DNA from: Rhodospirillaceae bacterium
Lineage (GTDB): Bacteria > Pseudomonadota > Alphaproteobacteria > GCA-2721365
Reading direction: 5' to 3'
Length of the DNA: 41,333 bases
NCBI GenBank assembly: GCA_002721365.1
Contig: PBKC01000017.1
Span: 1 to 41,333 of the forward strand
Shown here piece by piece: positions 39,416-41,333 of this stretch. How positions within the stretch are numbered: the stretch's first letter is position 1; each line of letters starts with the position of its first letter. The translations under genes and the position numbers were made by a program. The notes beneath the pieces were generated by a model that worked only from the letters and a program-made list of their open reading frames with translations, ran no database searches and was not told the DNA's origin.

Positions 39416-39459
39416 CCCCCGCCGCCGCAATCCCGCGTGTGGTATTCGATTCGGATCGC

Positions 39460-39488
39460 TAGATAATCCCGCAGCCCGCCTTTGGCAA
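39460..39488 (-). promoter_or_regulatory. Candidate sigma70 promoter for rpsB
   Basis: On the minus strand TTGCCA (39488-39483, five of six consensus bases) and TATCTA (39465-39460, three of six) are 17 bases apart. Transcription would start near 39453, giving a leader of about 120 bases that includes the paired element at 39357-39415. It lies in the 272-base gap between the exonuclease gene and rpsB (39333-39604), whose remaining part (39489-39604) shows no other gene. Confidence 0.45.
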
Positions 39489-39604
39489 GGAGAAAGCCGC
39501 CCGCGCGCCGGAAGTCCGGGCATGACGGATGAGAGGTTTCGCGGGCGTTCTCCGGATACGCTCCCTCACCCTAACCGACTGCCGGACTCGCCGCGCCCGT
39601 TCCT

Positions 39605-40093
39605 CTATCGCAACTGCCCTTCGATGGCGATTCGGGCGCATGCCTCAGCATCGGAAAGCGCATGGTGATGATCCAGATCAATCCCCAGATGCGCACAGAC
39701 CGCCGGCAGGCGGTTGGACGGCAGATGCCAGGTCCTTCGCGCGAGCTGCACCGTGCATCGGAAGTCGTAGCCGGGCGGATCGACCGCGACGGCCTTGCAG
39801 CAGGCATAAAGGACGCCCTTGTCGAACAACGCATTATGCGCAACCAGAAACTCGACCGAATCGAGCATGTCCCGCAGCCACGGCCACATCTCGGCGAAAT
39901 CCGGGCTATCGCGGACGTCGTCCCAGGTGATGCCGTGGATATAGGTGAAGACGAAGTCTTCCCGCGGCGGGCGGATGAGCTGGTGATAACGCTCGACGAT
40001 CCGGCCCTCCTCGACCATGACCACCCCGACGGCGCAGGCGCTGTCCCGGCCGTAATCGGCGGTTTCGAAATCGATGGCAGCGAAGGACGTCAT
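39605..40093 (-). CDS. Small DEDDh-family 3'-5' exonuclease
   Basis: DnaQ-like exonuclease domain protein of only 162 residues. All DEDDh elements are present: Asp8 and Glu10 in FAAIDFETAD, Asp91 in VAHNALFDKGVL, and His143 and Asp148 in HHHALSDAEA. There is no extra domain, so it is not a full DnaQ/epsilon with a polymerase-binding tail. It starts 31 bases after the dnaE stop on the same strand and is probably co-transcribed, suggesting a role in DNA replication or repair. The fold alone cannot separate a DNase from an RNase. Domain call firm, substrate unknown. Confidence 0.88.
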   Translation of the reverse strand: MTSFAAIDFETADYGRDSACAVGVVMVEEGRIVERYHQLIRPPREDFVFTYIHGITWDDVRDSPDFAEMWPWLRDMLDSVEFLVAHNALFDKGVLYACCKAVAVDPPGYDFRCTVQLARRTWHLPSNRLPAVCAHLGIDLDHHHALSDAEACARIAIEGQLR

Positions 40094-40124
40094 GGTCGAC
40101 GAAGGCCCGGCGTTCGCATGTTGC

Positions 40125-41333
40125 TCAAAGATCGTGGACGTCGACCACGCCCGGCACCGACTTCAGCGCCGCGCGCATTGCCGGTGACAGCGCGACATTG
40201 CCTTTGAGGGCGATCTCGACTTCGTCCCCCTCGGAAGTCGGCACGACGAGGTTCAGCCGCCCCCGGCCCGCACCTTCGCGTTCCACCACCCCCCTCAACC
40301 CCGGTATGGCCAACGACTCGCTGACGAAGATGCGGTAGCCGGACAGCTTGTGGGCAGCGACTTCATCGAGCGAACGGATACGGCCGGCCATCAGCCTGAT
40401 GGAGTCCTCCTCGTCGCGGATGTCGACTTCGACCAGAAGAGGCACATTCGCGTCCAGAAGGTCGCGCGACTGGGCGAACACCTCGGAGAAGACGGTGATC
40501 TCGAACACGCCGCTGGGGTCGGACATCTGCACGAATGCATAGCGCCCGCGTTGCGATCGCCGCTCGCGCTTGGCGAGAACGATGCCAGCCAGTACCGGGC
40601 GCGGACCGGCGCGCGGACGTTCCCGCATCAGATCGGCGAACATGGTGACGCCGAGTTTCTTCAGGCTGGTCCCGTAGGCGTCCAGCGGATGCGCCGACAG
40701 ATAGAAGCCGAGGGCATCGAGCTCGGCGTTGAGCTTGTCGATCATCGGCCATTCCTCGACCACCGGCAGCGGCGGTAAAGGGGCCGGATCGGCCGCGCCG
40801 GCGAACAGCATCTGCTGATTGCTGCCGCGCTCGTCGGCGCTGCGGTTGGCGTAGCGCAGGAGAACCTCGATCCCCTCCAAGACCTGCGCGCGGTTCGGAT
40901 TCAATCCGTCGAAGGCACCCGCCCGTGTCAGCCCTTCCAGCATCCGCTTGTTGATGCTTCGCGGATCGACTCGCCCGGCGAAATCGAACAGATCCTTGAA
41001 CGGGCCGTTCGCGGCGCGCTCGGCCACCACCAGTTCCATCGCCTTCTCGCCGACATTGCGGATCGCGGACAGCGCGTAGCGGATGGCGTCCGTGCCGTCG
41101 GCATCATGGTCGACCGTGAAGTCGACACCGGACCGGTTGATGTCGGGCGGCAGCAGCGGAATGCCCTGACGGTCGAGTTCCTGGCGGAAACCACTCAGCT
41201 TCTCGGTGTTGCCCTTATCCAGGGTCATCGAGGCCGCAAAGAATTCGACCGGGTGGTTCGCCTTCAGATAGGCGGTCTGGTACGCCACCATGGCGTAGGC
41301 GGCGGCATGGGATTTGTTGAAGCCGTAGCCGGC
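40125..41333 (-). CDS. dnaE: DNA polymerase III subunit alpha (partial, C-terminal 402 residues)
   Basis: C-terminal third of the replicative polymerase; the start and catalytic palm lie beyond base 41333. The visible part opens with AGYGFNKSHAAAYAMVAYQT and PVEFFAASMTLDKGNTEK from the fingers region. A helix-hairpin-helix segment follows (NKRMLEGLTRAGAFDGLN), then the OB-fold (about PVLAGIVLAKRERRSQRGR to FEITVFSEVFAQ) and a C-terminal domain ending VPGVVDVHDL. The reading frame is open to the window edge. Co-directional with the small exonuclease that follows. Confidence 0.97.
   Translation of the reverse strand, partial: AGYGFNKSHAAAYAMVAYQTAYLKANHPVEFFAASMTLDKGNTEKLSGFRQELDRQGIPLLPPDINRSGVDFTVDHDADGTDAIRYALSAIRNVGEKAMELVVAERAANGPFKDLFDFAGRVDPRSINKRMLEGLTRAGAFDGLNPNRAQVLEGIEVLLRYANRSADERGSNQQMLFAGAADPAPLPPLPVVEEWPMIDKLNAELDALGFYLSAHPLDAYGTSLKKLGVTMFADLMRERPRAGPRPVLAGIVLAKRERRSQRGRYAFVQMSDPSGVFEITVFSEVFAQSRDLLDANVPLLVEVDIRDEEDSIRLMAGRIRSLDEVAAHKLSGYRIFVSESLAIPGLRGVVEREGAGRGRLNLVVPTSEGDEVEIALKGNVALSPAMRAALKSVPGVVDVHDL

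Noticed and set aside
39333..39416. N-terminal extension of rpsB
   Set aside because: It would translate the paired leader and place the AAGGAG site inside the coding region; the family starts at 39332.

Overview
The window is a gene-dense, high-GC stretch of core chromosome from an alphaproteobacterium. Gene content and order (eno-ftsB-pdhABC; tpiA-secG-pyrG-kdsA; trpGDC-moaC-moeA-lexA; rpsB-tsf-pyrH-frr-uppS-cdsA-dxr-rseP-bamA-skp-lpxD-fabZ-lpxA-lpxI-lpxB) fit a Rhodospirillales-like lineage. Supporting signs are a GAAC-N7-GAAC SOS box before lexA, LpxI in place of LpxH, a DUF5666-like protein ending in a G-Q-D-G-V-V-P-P-M tail, and a divergent polysaccharide deacetylase. The genus cannot be named from sequence alone. 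I see no mobile element, prophage, CRISPR array, tRNA or rRNA.

Layout: (1) 1-9504, minus strand: two central-metabolism groups. tpiA, secG, pyrG and kdsA run in one direction, followed after a lone plus-strand exported protein (5123-5752) by eno, ftsB, pdhA, pdhB and the E2 gene, which leaves the window at base 1. (2) 9635-24445, mostly plus strand: ppiD-like foldase, trpE, then trpG-trpD-trpC-moaC-moeA nearly end to end, SOS-regulated lexA, gltX and gltA. Two minus-strand genes interrupt this: a divergent polysaccharide deacetylase between trpE and trpG, and comEC between lexA and gltX. (3) 24528-39332, minus strand: the envelope and translation supercluster. rpsB and tsf (translation), pyrH and frr lead into uppS, cdsA and dxr (lipid carrier, phospholipid and isoprenoid precursors), rseP, bamA and skp (outer-membrane biogenesis), lpxD-fabZ-lpxA-lpxI-lpxB (lipid A) and gloA. 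(4) 39605-41333, minus strand: the 3' end of dnaE followed by a small DEDDh exonuclease.

The genes link central carbon flow (enolase, triosephosphate isomerase, pyruvate dehydrogenase, citrate synthase) with envelope building (KDO from kdsA, lipid A, undecaprenyl carrier, BamA/Skp/RseP) and translation.

No wholly new system stands out; this is ordinary core genome. The points worth a second look are: an apparent one-base frameshift inside the essential uppS gene; a polysaccharide deacetylase whose membrane anchor can only be translated from a non-canonical ATC (or ATT) codon behind a perfect AGGAGG; a structured leader before rpsB that could mask its Shine-Dalgarno sequence; a perfect palindrome directly after the lexA SOS box; and a ComEC whose C-terminal domain lacks the metallo-beta-lactamase metal motif. 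No gene-free stretch exceeds 300 bases. The longest gaps are 4907-5122, 9505-9730, 14279-14558 and 39333-39604.
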